The notes beneath the pieces were generated by a model that was given only the letters and a program-made list of their open reading frames with translations, made no database searches and was not told the origin of the DNA. The position numbers were made by a program, and so were the translations under genes. A stretch of 64,000 nucleotides of DNA from an uncultured Porphyromonadaceae bacterium (GTDB lineage Bacteria; Bacteroidota; Bacteroidia; Bacteroidales; Muribaculaceae): the NCBI GenBank assembly GCA_937892215.1, contig CALAVE010000032.1:9298-73297 (forward strand), given 5' to 3'. Of this stretch, positions 16,165-24,519 are shown in pieces (within the stretch, counting starts at the first letter, position 1; the number at the start of each line of letters is the position of its first letter).

Positions 16165-18165
16165 ATGGACCTATTTGAAGAGCGGATAAAATACCTGCGC
16201 GCCGAATTGAACAAGCATAATTATAACTATTATGTGCTGAATACGCCCACTGTGTCGGACTATGAGTTCGACGCTATGTTGCGGGAACTTCAGGAGTTGG
16301 AGGCGGCCAATCCGCAGTACTACGACCCGTTGTCGCCCACTCAGCGAGTGGGAAGCGACATCAGTCAGGGCTTTGTGCAGGTGCGTCATGAGCGTCCCAT
16401 GATGTCGCTGTCGAACTCCTACTCGATAGGTGAGGTGCAGGACTTTCTGCGCCGTGCCAAGGAGGGCCTGGGCGGCGAGCCTATAGAGATAGTGGGCGAG
16501 ATGAAATATGACGGAACGTCGATTTCGCTCACCTACGAGCATGGGCGGCTGGTGCGCGCGGTGACCCGCGGCGACGGTGTGCAGGGCGATGACGTGACCG
16601 CCAATGTGATAACTATAAAAAGCATACCGCTGCAGTTGCAGCCCGGGAACTATCCCGACAAGTTTGAGGTGCGCGGAGAGATACTGCTGTCGTGGAAGAA
16701 CTTTGAGCGAATCAACGAAGAACGGCAGTTTAACGAGGAACCGCTGTTTGCCAATCCGCGCAACGCGGCCGCGGGCACACTGAAACTCCAGAACTCGGCC
16801 GAGGTGGCCCGTCGCGGACTGGACGCGTGCTTCTACTTTGTTCTTGCCGACAAGTTGCCTTATGACAACCATTTCCAGAATATGCAGGCTGTGAAGGCGT
16901 GGGGCTTCAAAGTGGCCGACATGACCATGCTGCCGTCGATAGACGCGGTGAACGACTTTATCCAGTACTGGGACGGTGAACGCAAGAACCTGCCTGTTGC
17001 CACCGACGGCCTGGTGTTCAAACTCAACTCCATGAACCAGTGGATGAACCTGGGCAGCACCGCCAAGTCGCCACGCTGGGCCATAGCCTACAAATTCGCG
17101 CCCGAGCGTCAGGCTACGCGTCTGAAATACGTGTCGTTCGAGGTGGGGCGCACCGGAGTGATAACCCCGGTGGCCAATCTGGAACCGGTGTTACTCTCGG
17201 GGACGGTGGTGAAGCGCGCTTCTCTGCACAACGAAGACGTGATACGTTCGCTTGATATCCACGACCACGACATGGTGTATGTGGAAAAGGGCGGCGAGAT
17301 AATCCCCAAGATAGTGGGCGTGGATACTAAGCAGCGAGAGCCCGATAGTTGTCCGCTGGAATTTGTGCGAAACTGTCCACGATGCGGTGCCGAACTCGTG
17401 AGGGTGGAAGGCGAAGCCGCATGGGTGTGCCCCAACAAGGACCACTGTCCGCCGCAGATAGCAGGCAGGATAGAGCATTTTGTAGGAAGGCGGATGATGA
17501 ACATCGACGGAATAGGCGAGGAAGTGGCCGTGGCACTCTATGAGAACGGCCTTGTCCGTGACGTGGCCGACCTGTATGACCTCACGGCCGACCGAGTGAT
17601 GACCTTGCCACACTTCCAGAAAAAGGCTGCGTCGCGGCTGATTAACGGCATCCGGGCATCGCTGGAAGTGCCGTTTGAGCGCGTGCTGTTCGCGCTTTCG
17701 ATACCGTTTGTGGGCGAGACCACGGCAAAGGTCCTGGCCCGCAATGTGCATAGCATAGACCGGCTGATGGCGATGAACGAGATGGAACTGGCCCTTATCC
17801 CCGACATAGGCGAGAAAATAGCCGGCTCTATAGTGGAGTTCTTCGCTAATCCCGAAAACGTGCGGATAGTGGAGCGGCTGCGCTCCGCAGGAGTTCAGAT
17901 GGCTGTTTCGGAAGAGACACTGGCCAATGTCACCACCAAACTTGAGGGCAAGAAGATAGTGATAAGCGGAGTGTTCGCCCGTCATTCGCGCGATGAGTAC
18001 AAGGCCATCATAGAGCAGAACGGCGGCAAGAACGTGAGTTCCATATCCAAGGCCACAAGTTTCATACTGGCCGGTGACAATATGGGGCCGTCGAAACTGG
18101 AAAAAGCGCAGTCGCTGGGCATCCCCATCGTGAACGAGGATGAATTTATGGCGATGTTGGAGTGA
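16165..18165 (+). CDS. ligA: NAD-dependent DNA ligase LigA
   Basis: The 666 residues have the full LigA architecture: Ia domain, adenylation domain with the nucleophile Lys114 in GEMKYDGTSISL, OB fold, Cys4 zinc finger (CPRCGAELV...CPNKDHC, about 407-433), HhH region (GIGEEVA, IPFVGETTAKVLA) and C-terminal BRCT domain (GKKIVISGVFARHSRDEYK...). It seals nicks during replication and repair in the cytosol. It is transcribed away from the XRE regulator. The downstream neighbour converges on it with an 18-bp gap. Confidence 0.98.
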   Translation: MDLFEERIKYLRAELNKHNYNYYVLNTPTVSDYEFDAMLRELQELEAANPQYYDPLSPTQRVGSDISQGFVQVRHERPMMSLSNSYSIGEVQDFLRRAKEGLGGEPIEIVGEMKYDGTSISLTYEHGRLVRAVTRGDGVQGDDVTANVITIKSIPLQLQPGNYPDKFEVRGEILLSWKNFERINEERQFNEEPLFANPRNAAAGTLKLQNSAEVARRGLDACFYFVLADKLPYDNHFQNMQAVKAWGFKVADMTMLPSIDAVNDFIQYWDGERKNLPVATDGLVFKLNSMNQWMNLGSTAKSPRWAIAYKFAPERQATRLKYVSFEVGRTGVITPVANLEPVLLSGTVVKRASLHNEDVIRSLDIHDHDMVYVEKGGEIIPKIVGVDTKQREPDSCPLEFVRNCPRCGAELVRVEGEAAWVCPNKDHCPPQIAGRIEHFVGRRMMNIDGIGEEVAVALYENGLVRDVADLYDLTADRVMTLPHFQKKAASRLINGIRASLEVPFERVLFALSIPFVGETTAKVLARNVHSIDRLMAMNEMELALIPDIGEKIAGSIVEFFANPENVRIVERLRSAGVQMAVSEETLANVTTKLEGKKIVISGVFARHSRDEYKAIIEQNGGKNVSSISKATSFILAGDNMGPSKLEKAQSLGIPIVNEDEFMAMLE

Positions 18166-18183
18166 TTTCGAAGAAAAAGAAAG

Positions 18184-18966
18184 TCAGCGGACCAGTTCAA
18201 TGCTTGTGACCACCGGCAGATGGTCGCTTATGATTACCGGAACAGTGTGGGTGTCGGTAATGGTCCATTTGTCCTTAGGGCGGGCGAAAATGTAGTCAAT
18301 CTTACGGCCCGGCGATGATGCCGGGAATGTGAGTCCGTCTCCGCTTACGTCTTGCCAGAGAGAGTTCATCACATCGGTTATGACGGCGTCGGATGGCGTG
18401 CAGTTGAAATCGCCGCCAATGATGGCCGGGTAACCGTTCAGCCCGAGCGAATAATCTCTGAGCCAATCGCCCTGAGCGGTGCGGCACAGAGCACTGAACG
18501 CTTCAAGGTGTGTGGAAGCGAAAATCACAGAATCGCCACATGGCAGTTCCACGAGTGCTTCGAGCAGGGCACGTTGTTCCTTCTTAGGGTCGGGGTTAGG
18601 AAGCAGGTGCTTGCGAGTCCAAACGAGCGGATGCCGTGACAGTAGCCCAATTCCGTAATATCCGCCGGCAAAGCGGATGGTCTTGCCATAGGCCCCGAAC
18701 ATACCGGTGTGGAAAGCCAGTTGGCCGATGAAGTCTTTGCCGTTCTGCTGAGGCACACCCTTGCGACGTGTGAAACAGTCCACCTCCTGCAGAGCCACGA
18801 GGTCGGGGTGCACCGAGTCGATGCACTGCGCAATGCGCTTGAGCGAAGCGTCACTGCCGAAGTGCAGATTCAGAGTCATAACCCTGAGCCTGAGCGTGTC
18901 TTGTGCGGTGGCCGTAAGAGCGGCAACGCATAGAACTAACAAAGAGGCGCGGAGCAGGCGAAACAT
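18184..18966 (-). CDS. Exported endonuclease/exonuclease/phosphatase-family protein
   Basis: The 260 residues start with a signal peptide (MFRLLRASLLVLCVAALTATAQ). An EEP domain follows with the diagnostic motifs RVMTLNLHFG, LVALQEVDCF, STHLEA, GGDFNCTPSD and the terminal SDHLPV. These include the metal-binding Glu and Asp and the catalytic His. The family hydrolyses phosphodiesters in nucleic acids, inositol lipids or sphingolipids. Export suggests an extracytoplasmic substrate. It overlaps the FMN-binding gene upstream by one base (TAATG), so the two are translationally coupled. Confidence 0.85.
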   Translation of the reverse strand: MFRLLRASLLVLCVAALTATAQDTLRLRVMTLNLHFGSDASLKRIAQCIDSVHPDLVALQEVDCFTRRKGVPQQNGKDFIGQLAFHTGMFGAYGKTIRFAGGYYGIGLLSRHPLVWTRKHLLPNPDPKKEQRALLEALVELPCGDSVIFASTHLEAFSALCRTAQGDWLRDYSLGLNGYPAIIGGDFNCTPSDAVITDVMNSLWQDVSGDGLTFPASSPGRKIDYIFARPKDKWTITDTHTVPVIISDHLPVVTSIELVR

Positions 18967-19418
18967 TACTTGCGTTTTGATTTTTTACTTTTCTTGGCGG
19001 GCTTGTTAGCGACTTTTTTCTCGCCGGTTGCCAGCCCCTTGGCCTTGGCCTCGGTGAGACCGGCACGGATGTTCTCTATAAGAGCCTCGGATGAGTATGT
19101 GGCACCCGTTACGGCATCGACCTGCATGCTAAGTGCCTCATCCACGGTTTTACCCACGAACTTAGGGAAAATCTTGCCTGTAGCCCTACTGAAATACTGA
19201 GGTGACTCATGATTCTCGAGCGCTTCGATTTCGGTGATGACCCCATTCTCAATGTGGATGTTGAGCGGCGTTTTGCCGCCATATCCATAGACCTTATTGG
19301 CGAGTTCGCCGGTGTAAATCACGTTTTTGGAGTCGGTCTGCGCATTAGCGCAGAAATATCCGCCCATCACCATTATAGAGGTGATAATCAGGGCAATGTT
19401 ATAAATAAGATTTCTCAT
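18966..19418 (-). CDS. FMN-binding domain protein, exported
   Basis: The 150 residues have an N-terminal hydrophobic signal or anchor (IYNIALIITSIMVMGGYFCANAQ). An FMN-binding domain with VDAVTGATYSSEALIENI (about 100-117) follows. The SGAT-like TGATYSS is the site where ApbE transferases attach FMN covalently to Thr in RnfG/NqrC relatives. It ends in a Lys-rich tail (KKVANKPAKKSKKSKRK). The protein is likely a small extracytoplasmic flavoprotein for electron transfer. Its partner is not nearby; the EEP gene is coupled to its stop codon. A TAAATTTG promoter box lies about 27 bp upstream. Confidence 0.8.
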   Translation of the reverse strand: MRNLIYNIALIITSIMVMGGYFCANAQTDSKNVIYTGELANKVYGYGGKTPLNIHIENGVITEIEALENHESPQYFSRATGKIFPKFVGKTVDEALSMQVDAVTGATYSSEALIENIRAGLTEAKAKGLATGEKKVANKPAKKSKKSKRK

Positions 19419-19444
19419 AATAGCGAGGAAAAATATTTTTTTTG

Positions 19445-19452
19445 CAAATTTA
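19445..19452 (-). promoter_or_regulatory. Bacteroidetes -7 box upstream of the FMN-binding gene
   Basis: TAAATTTG on the minus strand fits TAnnTTTG; a TTG lies about 23 bp further upstream. Transcription would start near 19438. Confidence 0.45.
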
Positions 19453-19619
19453 TGGTTTTTATCTCAATGTTGCCGCAATTTTTGTGGCAATTCCACGTTA
19501 AATAAATAAAAAAGGTACGCGCCCGACTGCGCGTTTTTGTTGAGAATGCTATTGTGGCCTGCCCGGAGAGCAGAAAACGGGTGGTGCGATGGCGCGAATG
19601 ATTGTTTATTAAGACTATA

Positions 19620-20180
19620 ATGGAGCAAGATATAAAACAGTGCCTGGAAACTTTAAGGAGTGGCGGACTCATACTTTATCCCACCGACACGATATGGGGA
19701 ATAGGGTGTGACGCCACAAACCCTGATGCGGTGCGGCGAGTGTATGAACTGAAGCAACGTTCCGACAGCAAGGCACTGATAGTGCTGCTGCACAACGAAG
19801 CGATGCTGGATCACTATGTGGTGGACGTTCCCGAAATGGCGCGCGAACTGCTGGACGTGGCCGTGAATCCACTGACCATAGTGTATGAAGGAGCCTACAA
19901 CTTGGCACCAAACCTGATGGGCGAGAACGACAGCGTGGGAATCCGTGTTCCGCACGACGAGTTTGCCCAGACCCTGTGTAGGCGTTTCGGTAAGCCTATA
20001 GTATCCACCTCGGCCAATATAAGCGGTGCAGCGTCCCCTAAATGCTTCGCAGAGATAGATGAGCGAGTGAAGGCCGGAGTGGACTACGTGGTGAAATACC
20101 GGCAGACCGACACGAAGAAAGCCAGCGCATCGAACATAATCCTGCTCCGCAGCGACGGAACCTTCAAGATACTACGTTAA
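19620..20180 (+). CDS. Threonylcarbamoyl-AMP synthase (TsaC/Sua5/YciO family)
   Basis: With the ATG at 19620 the protein has 186 residues; a TTG six codons upstream is less likely. It shows GGLILYPTDTIWGIGCDATN (about 15-34), ELKQRSDSKALIVLL, and the later VGIRVPHDEF and VSTSANISGAASP motifs that form the ATP and threonine pocket. TsaC makes threonylcarbamoyl-AMP for the t6A37 modification of ANN-decoding tRNAs. It begins a run of four closely spaced genes with the sugar transferase, ClC channel and fmt. The YciO subgroup cannot be excluded by eye. Confidence 0.85.
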   Translation: MEQDIKQCLETLRSGGLILYPTDTIWGIGCDATNPDAVRRVYELKQRSDSKALIVLLHNEAMLDHYVVDVPEMARELLDVAVNPLTIVYEGAYNLAPNLMGENDSVGIRVPHDEFAQTLCRRFGKPIVSTSANISGAASPKCFAEIDERVKAGVDYVVKYRQTDTKKASASNIILLRSDGTFKILR

Positions 20181-20206
20181 TAACTAAGCCCTCTTAATGA
20201 AAACCT

Positions 20207-21625
20207 ATGATAAATGAGCAAAGACAACGTCTGAAATACATAATCAGTGACTATGTGATGTCGAATCTGGCTTGGCTTGCGTTTAACTGTGTCCGATTCC
20301 TGTTTGGCGCAGTACAGGGCGGATTCAGCACCCTTTCATCGTATCTGAGTTCAAAGATGATAATTGTGGGCCAGATAGCGTTCCCGCTGATGATGATGGT
20401 GATATATTATCTCTCAGGTTATTATGTGGAAGTGTTCCGCAAGTCGCGTCTTCAGGAATTGCTCACCACCATCACAACCGCCGCGATAAACAGTCTGGCA
20501 ATCATATTCCTGGCCCTGATTAACGATATGATTCTGGAGCGAAAAGAGAACTATGAGATGATATTGCTGCTGTGGGCGTTGTTGTTCTCGCTGGTGTACA
20601 TCGGGCGAGCCATCATCACTAACAGAACGATGAATCGCATTAACCGCGGGAAACTGTATTTCAACACCATTGTTGTGGGTCGTGGCAGTGCCGCGATTTC
20701 GTTCGTTGACCGCCTGGAGCGAATAAATATGGCGAAGGGATACCGTGTGGTGGGCTATGCAAGCATTCCCGGCGAGAACGACGTGAAGAACGTGGACCGC
20801 TCAGTGTTCACACTTGACGAACTGCCGCAAGTGTGCAAGCAGAACGATATCCAGGATATAATAGTGGTGCCAACGAAGCAGGATTCAAGCCAGTTGCTGA
20901 AGGCTATCAACCATCTGTTTACGCTGAACTTGCCCATAAAAATTACCCCCGACAAGTACAATATTCTGCTGTCGAGAGTGCGTATCAACAATATGTATGG
21001 CGACCTGCTGGTGGACATATCCAGCAGTTCGATGGGCTACAGCGGCCGCGTGATAAAGCGCGTGTTCGACGTGATAATATCAGCGTTGGTGCTGTTGCTA
21101 TTCTTCCCCATAGGCTTAATCATAGGCATACTGATAAAGATGGATTCCCCGGGTACGGTGTTCTACTCGCAGTCGCGCCTGGGCTACCATAACCGTCCGT
21201 TCAACATCTACAAATTCAGGACCATGTATAGCGACGCGGAGAAGAACGGGACACCGCAACTGAGCCGCGACAATGACGAGCGAATTACCCGCATAGGGCA
21301 CTGGCTGCGTAAATACCGCATTGACGAGATACCACAGTTCTGGAACGTGCTTGTGGGCGATATGTCGATAGTGGGACCGCGGCCTGAGCGAGAGTACTAC
21401 GTGAAGCAGATACTGGCTCGGGAGCCGGCTTACTCGCTTGTGCATCAGGTCCGTCCGGGTATTACCTCGATGGGAATGGTGAAATTCGGTTATGCGCGCG
21501 ACATCGACGAAATGCTTGAACGACTGAATTTCGACCTGATATATCTGGAAAATATGTCGCTGGTGAATGACCTGAAGATTATGATATTCACATTCAGAAC
21601 AGTGATAACCGGAAAAGGTATCTGA
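20207..21625 (+). CDS. Undecaprenyl-phosphate glycosyl-1-phosphate transferase (bacterial sugar transferase)
   Basis: The 472 residues comprise four N-terminal membrane segments (about 10-130), a Rossmann-like middle domain (FNTIVVGRGSAAISFVDRL) and a fifth membrane helix (VFDVIISALVLLLFFPIGLIIG). The catalytic domain has FYSQSRLGYHNRPFNIYKFRTM, then RIGHWLRKYRIDEIPQFWNV and MSIVGPRPE. This is the WbaP/WcaJ type that starts lipid-linked glycan synthesis for capsule or exopolysaccharide. It lies 26 bp after tsaC and 4 bp before the ClC gene, without other glycan genes nearby. Confidence 0.92.
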   Translation: MINEQRQRLKYIISDYVMSNLAWLAFNCVRFLFGAVQGGFSTLSSYLSSKMIIVGQIAFPLMMMVIYYLSGYYVEVFRKSRLQELLTTITTAAINSLAIIFLALINDMILERKENYEMILLLWALLFSLVYIGRAIITNRTMNRINRGKLYFNTIVVGRGSAAISFVDRLERINMAKGYRVVGYASIPGENDVKNVDRSVFTLDELPQVCKQNDIQDIIVVPTKQDSSQLLKAINHLFTLNLPIKITPDKYNILLSRVRINNMYGDLLVDISSSSMGYSGRVIKRVFDVIISALVLLLFFPIGLIIGILIKMDSPGTVFYSQSRLGYHNRPFNIYKFRTMYSDAEKNGTPQLSRDNDERITRIGHWLRKYRIDEIPQFWNVLVGDMSIVGPRPEREYYVKQILAREPAYSLVHQVRPGITSMGMVKFGYARDIDEMLERLNFDLIYLENMSLVNDLKIMIFTFRTVITGKGI

Positions 21626-21629
21626 AGTG

Positions 21630-23456
21630 ATGGCAGAAGTAGCAGAGGCAAATATGGAGCAAGCCGAGTCGCGAGTGTCGCAGTGGTTTCTGAAAGTGCT
21701 GCGTTGGCGCGAGAAGCATATATCCGAGCGCACGTTTATAGTGGCGCTCGCCATTATCATAGGCGTGTGCTCCGGCCTGGCGGCTGTTCTGCTGAAGTAT
21801 CTGATATCGGTTATATCGCATGCCCTAACGAAGAGTGTGATTGCGTCGCACGGCAACCTGCAGTACCTGATATTCCCTGTGCTGGGTATTCTGATTTCGG
21901 GTCTGTATGTGAAATACGTGATACGAGACAATATATCGCATGGTGTCACGCGTGTGCTGTATGCGATAGCCCTGAAGCGAAGCCGGCTGAAATTCCACAA
22001 TATGTATGCGTCGCTGGTGGCATCATCGGTTACGATAGGTTTTGGCGGCTCGGTGGGAGCCGAGGGTCCCATAGTGTTCACCGGCGCGGCCATAGGCTCT
22101 AATCTGGGTAAGGCACTGCGATTGCCGTCGCACATGCTGATGATGCTTGTGGGCTGCGGCGCGGCGGCCGGTATAGCCGGGATTTTCAAGGCCCCGATAG
22201 CCGGCGTTCTGTTCACGGTGGAAGTGCTGATGCTCGACCTTACTGCCGGTTCGGCGGTGCCTCTGATACTTGCATCGGTGTCGGGTGCTACTGTTGCCTA
22301 CGCGTTCACCGGCTATAACCTAGAGTTCTTCTTCTCGCAGAGCGAGCCGTTCTTCACGAGCCGCATCCCATACGTGGTGTTGCTGGGCGTGTTCTGCGGC
22401 TTCATATCGCTCTATTTCACGCGTGTTATAGATGTGATGGAGCGGATGTTCGGTAGGATTTCTAATTTCTGGGTGAAGTTTGCGATAGGCGCAGTGGTAC
22501 TGAGCAGTCTTATCTACACCTTCCCGCCGCTTTACGGTGAGGGATATAATTCGGTGAACAGCCTTCTCAGCGGTGATGTGGCCGCACTGTTCGACAACAG
22601 TGTGTTCTATGGCTACAGGTTCAACGTGCTCAGTTGCGTGCTGTTTGTGGCCGCGCTGATGCTTCTCAAGGCCTTTGCCACAGCCGCCACAAATGGAGGC
22701 GGCGGAGTGGGCGGAACATTCGCCCCGTCGCTATATGTGGGTTGTATGGCCGGTTTCTTCTTCGCATATTCGCTGAATGCCTCGGGGTTTGTGGACATGA
22801 CACTGCCGCTTTCAACGAAGAATTTCGCGCTGATGGGAATGGCCGCGGTGATGGCCGGTGTGATGCACGCGCCGCTAATGGCCATATTCCTTACGGCCGA
22901 GATGACCGGCGGTTATGACCTGTTCTTCCCGTTGCTTATCGCGTCGGTAGTGTCGTATCTCACGGTAAGGATTTTCACACCTTACGGCATATACACCAAG
23001 CGACTGGCGCGCCGCGGCGAACTGCTCACGCACCAGAAGGACCACAGCGTGCTCACGCTGCTTAAGGTGGGTAGCGTGATAGAGACCGATTTTCTGCCCG
23101 TGCGCCCCGAGATGAGCCTGAAAGACATGGTGGACACCATCTCGCATAGCCGTCGCAACCTGTTCCCGGTGGTTGACGCGAAAGGAATGCTGCTGGGCAT
23201 TGTGGCGCTGGACGATATCCGCGACATAATATTCCGCCCCGACCTGTACCGGAAGATGAACGTGAACAAATTCATGAGTGTGCCTATGGCCAAGATAGAA
23301 GTGGGAATGCCCATGGAGGAAGTGATGCGCCTCTTCGACGAGACGGGTGCGTGGAATCTGCCCGTGGTGGAGAAAGGGAAATATGTGGGATTTGTGTCCA
23401 AATCCAAGATTTTCACCTCGTATCGCGAGGTGCTGAAACACTATTCGTACGATTAA
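21630..23456 (+). CDS. ClC-family chloride channel or transporter with CBS domains
   Basis: From the ATG at 21630 the protein has 608 residues. The ClC core shows GFGGSVGAEGPIVFTGAAIGS, holding the GxEGP gating Glu, and GIFKAPIAGVLFTVE. It also shows GGGGVGGTFAPSLYVGC, which corresponds to the Cl-binding GxFxP segment. The C-terminal 120 residues hold two CBS domains (FLPVRPEMSLKDMV..., MSVPMAKIEVGMP...). ClC proteins move chloride, often in exchange for protons, across the inner membrane. The CBS pair suggests nucleotide control. It is fused tightly to its neighbours (4 and 10 bp gaps) in the tsaC-fmt operon. Confidence 0.93.
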   Translation: MAEVAEANMEQAESRVSQWFLKVLRWREKHISERTFIVALAIIIGVCSGLAAVLLKYLISVISHALTKSVIASHGNLQYLIFPVLGILISGLYVKYVIRDNISHGVTRVLYAIALKRSRLKFHNMYASLVASSVTIGFGGSVGAEGPIVFTGAAIGSNLGKALRLPSHMLMMLVGCGAAAGIAGIFKAPIAGVLFTVEVLMLDLTAGSAVPLILASVSGATVAYAFTGYNLEFFFSQSEPFFTSRIPYVVLLGVFCGFISLYFTRVIDVMERMFGRISNFWVKFAIGAVVLSSLIYTFPPLYGEGYNSVNSLLSGDVAALFDNSVFYGYRFNVLSCVLFVAALMLLKAFATAATNGGGGVGGTFAPSLYVGCMAGFFFAYSLNASGFVDMTLPLSTKNFALMGMAAVMAGVMHAPLMAIFLTAEMTGGYDLFFPLLIASVVSYLTVRIFTPYGIYTKRLARRGELLTHQKDHSVLTLLKVGSVIETDFLPVRPEMSLKDMVDTISHSRRNLFPVVDAKGMLLGIVALDDIRDIIFRPDLYRKMNVNKFMSVPMAKIEVGMPMEEVMRLFDETGAWNLPVVEKGKYVGFVSKSKIFTSYREVLKHYSYD

Positions 23457-23466
23457 GAAAGGATAT

Positions 23467-24432
23467 ATGACAAAAGAAGAATTGAAAATAGTGTTCTTCG
23501 GGACACCGGAATTTGCAGTGGAAAGTCTGCGAAGGCTGGTTGAAGGCGGCTATAACGTGGTGGCTGTAGTCACAATGCCCGACAAACCTGCCGGCCGCGG
23601 GCATCACCTCTATGAGAGCGATGTGAAGAAATATGCGGTGAGCAAAGGAATCAGGGTGCTACAACCGGAGAAACTGAAGGATGAGGCTTTTGTGGAGACG
23701 CTTCGCTCGCTCCGGGCCGACCTTCAGATAGTGATAGCGTTCCGTATGCTGCCCGAAGTGGTGTGGGCTATGCCGCGGCTGGGTACATTCAACCTGCATG
23801 CCTCGCTGTTGCCCAAGTATCGAGGAGCGGCACCGATTAACCGCGCGGTGATGAACGGTGACACCGAGACCGGAATCACCACATTCTTCCTCAAGCATGA
23901 GATTGACACAGGCGACGTGATACAGCAGCGTAGTGTGCCCATAGGCCGGCAGGACAACGTGGGCGACGTTCATGACCGGCTGATGACCCTTGGCGCCGAC
24001 ATGGTGCTGGAGACGGTGGATGCGATAATCGCCGGAACGGTGAAAGCGATTCCGCAGGAAGAAATGCTCACAGCGGGAGAGGACCCCACACCGGCGCCGA
24101 AGATTTTCAAGGAAGATTGCCATATCCGCTGGACCGACAGCACCGAAGCGGTGTATAACCAGATACGAGGCCTTTCGCCATATCCGGCTGCATGGACGCA
24201 GTTTGTGGGCCCAGACGGCAAGCGCTTCGATGTGAAGATATACGCAACGTCGGAACCGATATTTAGAGCGGAAGCCGTGCCGGGGCGCATGACAACCACA
24301 ATCACACGACTGCTGATAGACTGTGCCGACGGTGCGCTGAAAATAGAGTCGCTGCAGTTGGCAGGGAAGAAACGCATGGACACCGACGCGTTTCTGCGCG
24401 GATTCTCGCTCGAGGGCTTCCATGCCGAGTGA
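23467..24432 (+). CDS. fmt: Methionyl-tRNA formyltransferase
   Basis: The 321 residues carry the N-terminal formyltransferase fold with VFFGTPEFAVESLRRL, LQPEKLKD, FNLHASLLPKYRGAAPINRAV (holding the HxSLLPxxRG signature) and GDTETGITTFFL. A C-terminal OB-type tRNA-binding domain follows. It formylates Met-tRNAi with 10-formyl-THF. The leader AAAGGATAT gives a weak ribosome-binding site. It is the last gene of the tsaC-wbaP-like-clc-fmt run and is closed by a strong convergent terminator. Confidence 0.97.
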   Translation: MTKEELKIVFFGTPEFAVESLRRLVEGGYNVVAVVTMPDKPAGRGHHLYESDVKKYAVSKGIRVLQPEKLKDEAFVETLRSLRADLQIVIAFRMLPEVVWAMPRLGTFNLHASLLPKYRGAAPINRAVMNGDTETGITTFFLKHEIDTGDVIQQRSVPIGRQDNVGDVHDRLMTLGADMVLETVDAIIAGTVKAIPQEEMLTAGEDPTPAPKIFKEDCHIRWTDSTEAVYNQIRGLSPYPAAWTQFVGPDGKRFDVKIYATSEPIFRAEAVPGRMTTTITRLLIDCADGALKIESLQLAGKKRMDTDAFLRGFSLEGFHAE

Positions 24433-24457
24433 GAAACTTATTAGTCAAGAAAAACAA

Positions 24458-24495
24458 AGGCCTGTGAGCGGGTTGAACCTTGTGCTCGCAGGCCT
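24458..24495. terminator. Bidirectional terminator between fmt and glnS
   Basis: AGGCCTGTGAGC (24458-24469) pairs with GCTCGCAGGCCT (24484-24495) in a 12-bp stem with one G-T pair. A-rich sequence precedes it on the plus strand, which provides the T-run for glnS on the minus strand. Confidence 0.8.
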
Positions 24496-24519
24496 ATGCT
24501 GTTAATATGAATCTCAGGC

